A DNA stretch of 5,831 bases from NCBI GenBank assembly GCA_013811715.1, contig JACCUS010000480.1, positions 1 to 5,831 of the forward strand. Direction: 5' to 3'. The notes under the pieces are model-generated. The model worked only from the letters and a program-made list of their open reading frames with translations, searched no databases and had not been told where the DNA came from. Shown here in pieces: positions 5,240 to 5,831 of the stretch (positions within the stretch are counted from its first letter, which is position 1; each line of letters starts with the position of its first letter). This DNA is from Nocardioidaceae bacterium. Lineage in GTDB: Bacteria; Actinomycetota; Actinomycetes; Propionibacteriales; Nocardioidaceae. Position numbers and translations under genes: made by a program.

Positions 5240-5831
5240 GCCACTGACTCGGCGACGGATTACCGCCGCCAACGAGATGAAGGCGCTGGCGCATCCGCTA
5301 CGGCTGGATCTGCTTGACCTGTTGGTGGTTCGCGGGTCGATGACCGCCTCGGAGGCCGCGGTGGTGCTTCGGCAGACCCCGGCCAACGTGTCCTGGCACT
5401 TGCGCAAGCTGGCCGAGCACGGCTTCGTCCGCCAGGCCACCGAGGGTCCCGGCCGGCGACGGCCGTGGAAGGCGGTGGCGCAGTCGCTGATGTGGGGCGA
5501 GGACGCCGAAGACGACACCACGGCGGCCGCGCTCGGCGACATCGCCTTCGAACGGGAGTTCCAGCGACTGCGGGCGGCGGTAGCGGCGCTCCCCGCAGAG
5601 CCCGAGGCGTGGCGCGATGCCACCACCGTCAACCAGTCGAGGCTCTGGCTCACCGCCGAGGAGGCCAAAGAGCTGGGAGCACAGATGCGTGACCTGTTCT
5701 GGGGCAAGGCGGACAGGTTCACTGACCCGTCGGCGCGCCCGCCCGGTGCGCGCGTGATGGCGCTGATGGGCTGGATCGTGCCCTCCGGGCCGCTCGAGCC
5801 GCAATCCCCGGCCGACCCGGCCGACCCGCAC
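5238..5831 (+). CDS. ArsR-like winged-helix transcriptional regulator (3' end outside window)
   Basis: An open frame of 198 codons runs from GTG at 5238 to the window end without a stop. Residues about 7-80 form a winged helix: ITAANEMKALAHPLRLDLLDLL (first helices), then the helix-turn-helix TASEAAVVLRQTPANVSWHLRKLAEHGFV (36-64), and a wing with GPGRRRPWKAV (70-80). The ALAHPLRL and SWHLRKLAEHG signatures are those of the ArsR-like HTH_20 group. No cysteine occurs in the visible protein, so the classical ArsR metal-binding CxC site is missing and the inducer is unknown. The C-terminal part (about 95-198) is an Arg/Glu-rich helical region typical of these roughly 200-residue regulators and may be nearly complete. 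The start is the first possible codon after an in-frame TAG at 5235; the ATG at 5277 would cut into the conserved first helix. Relatives often sit beside an MFS transporter, which would lie beyond the window. The minus-strand frame here is a shadow. Confidence 0.87.
   Translation, partial: MPLTRRRITAANEMKALAHPLRLDLLDLLVVRGSMTASEAAVVLRQTPANVSWHLRKLAEHGFVRQATEGPGRRRPWKAVAQSLMWGEDAEDDTTAAALGDIAFEREFQRLRAAVAALPAEPEAWRDATTVNQSRLWLTAEEAKELGAQMRDLFWGKADRFTDPSARPPGARVMALMGWIVPSGPLEPQSPADPADPH

Noticed and set aside
5811..5828. Two tandem copies of the 9-bp unit GCCGACCCG
   Set aside because: Only two copies, coding PADPAD within the C-terminal tail; this is ordinary for GC-rich proline/alanine tails.
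5298..5831. A minus-strand frame opposite the last gene
   Set aside because: The + strand frame from 5238 shows a clear winged helix with a fitting promoter, so the minus frame is a shadow.
1..5831. Origin of replication, CRISPR array, insertion sequence, tRNA or toxin-antitoxin system
   Set aside because: No cluster of DnaA boxes, spaced repeats, transposase, tRNA fold or small paired genes could be seen. The only gap over 40 nt is 5116-5237.

Overview
This is a GC-rich chromosomal segment from an actinobacterium (Actinomycetia), carrying the conserved block next to the replication origin. The gene order is rpmH-rnpA-yidD-yidC-khpB(jag)-rsmG(gidB)-parA-parB, all on the + strand. The very high G/C at third codon positions, GTG and TTG starts, a long ParA N-terminus containing a parS-encoded VSRET peptide, and a KhpB with an acidic N-terminal tail all fit this group. 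A family such as Pseudonocardiaceae is possible, but the sequence alone does not settle it.

Positions 1-1659 hold the 3' end of rpmH (ribosomal protein L34), rnpA (RNase P protein), yidD and yidC (membrane protein insertion). They are packed with a 13-nt gap, a 4-nt overlap and a 0-nt gap. A small hairpin followed by a short T-run spans the end of yidC. Positions 1697-3050 hold khpB (KH-R3H RNA-binding protein) and rsmG (16S rRNA m7G methyltransferase). Positions 3047-5115 hold parA and parB, the chromosome segregation ATPase and its parS-binding CTP switch. Two parS sites are present: one imperfect in the first codons of rsmG and one perfect in the early codons of parA. The window therefore contains the ATPase, the centromere-binding protein and its DNA target together.

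Positions 5116-5237 form the only real intergenic gap. It is AT-richer than its surroundings and contains a stem-loop after parB and a well-spaced sigma70-like promoter. That promoter appears to give a leaderless transcript of the last gene, an ArsR-like winged-helix regulator that is still open at the window end. This gene probably marks the change from the conserved origin block to variable content.

I see no previously undescribed system here. The points most worth a second look are the parS pair with a synonymous difference inside two genes, the parA start ambiguity, the terminator-like hairpin inside the operon, and the leaderless, probably autoregulated regulator after parB.
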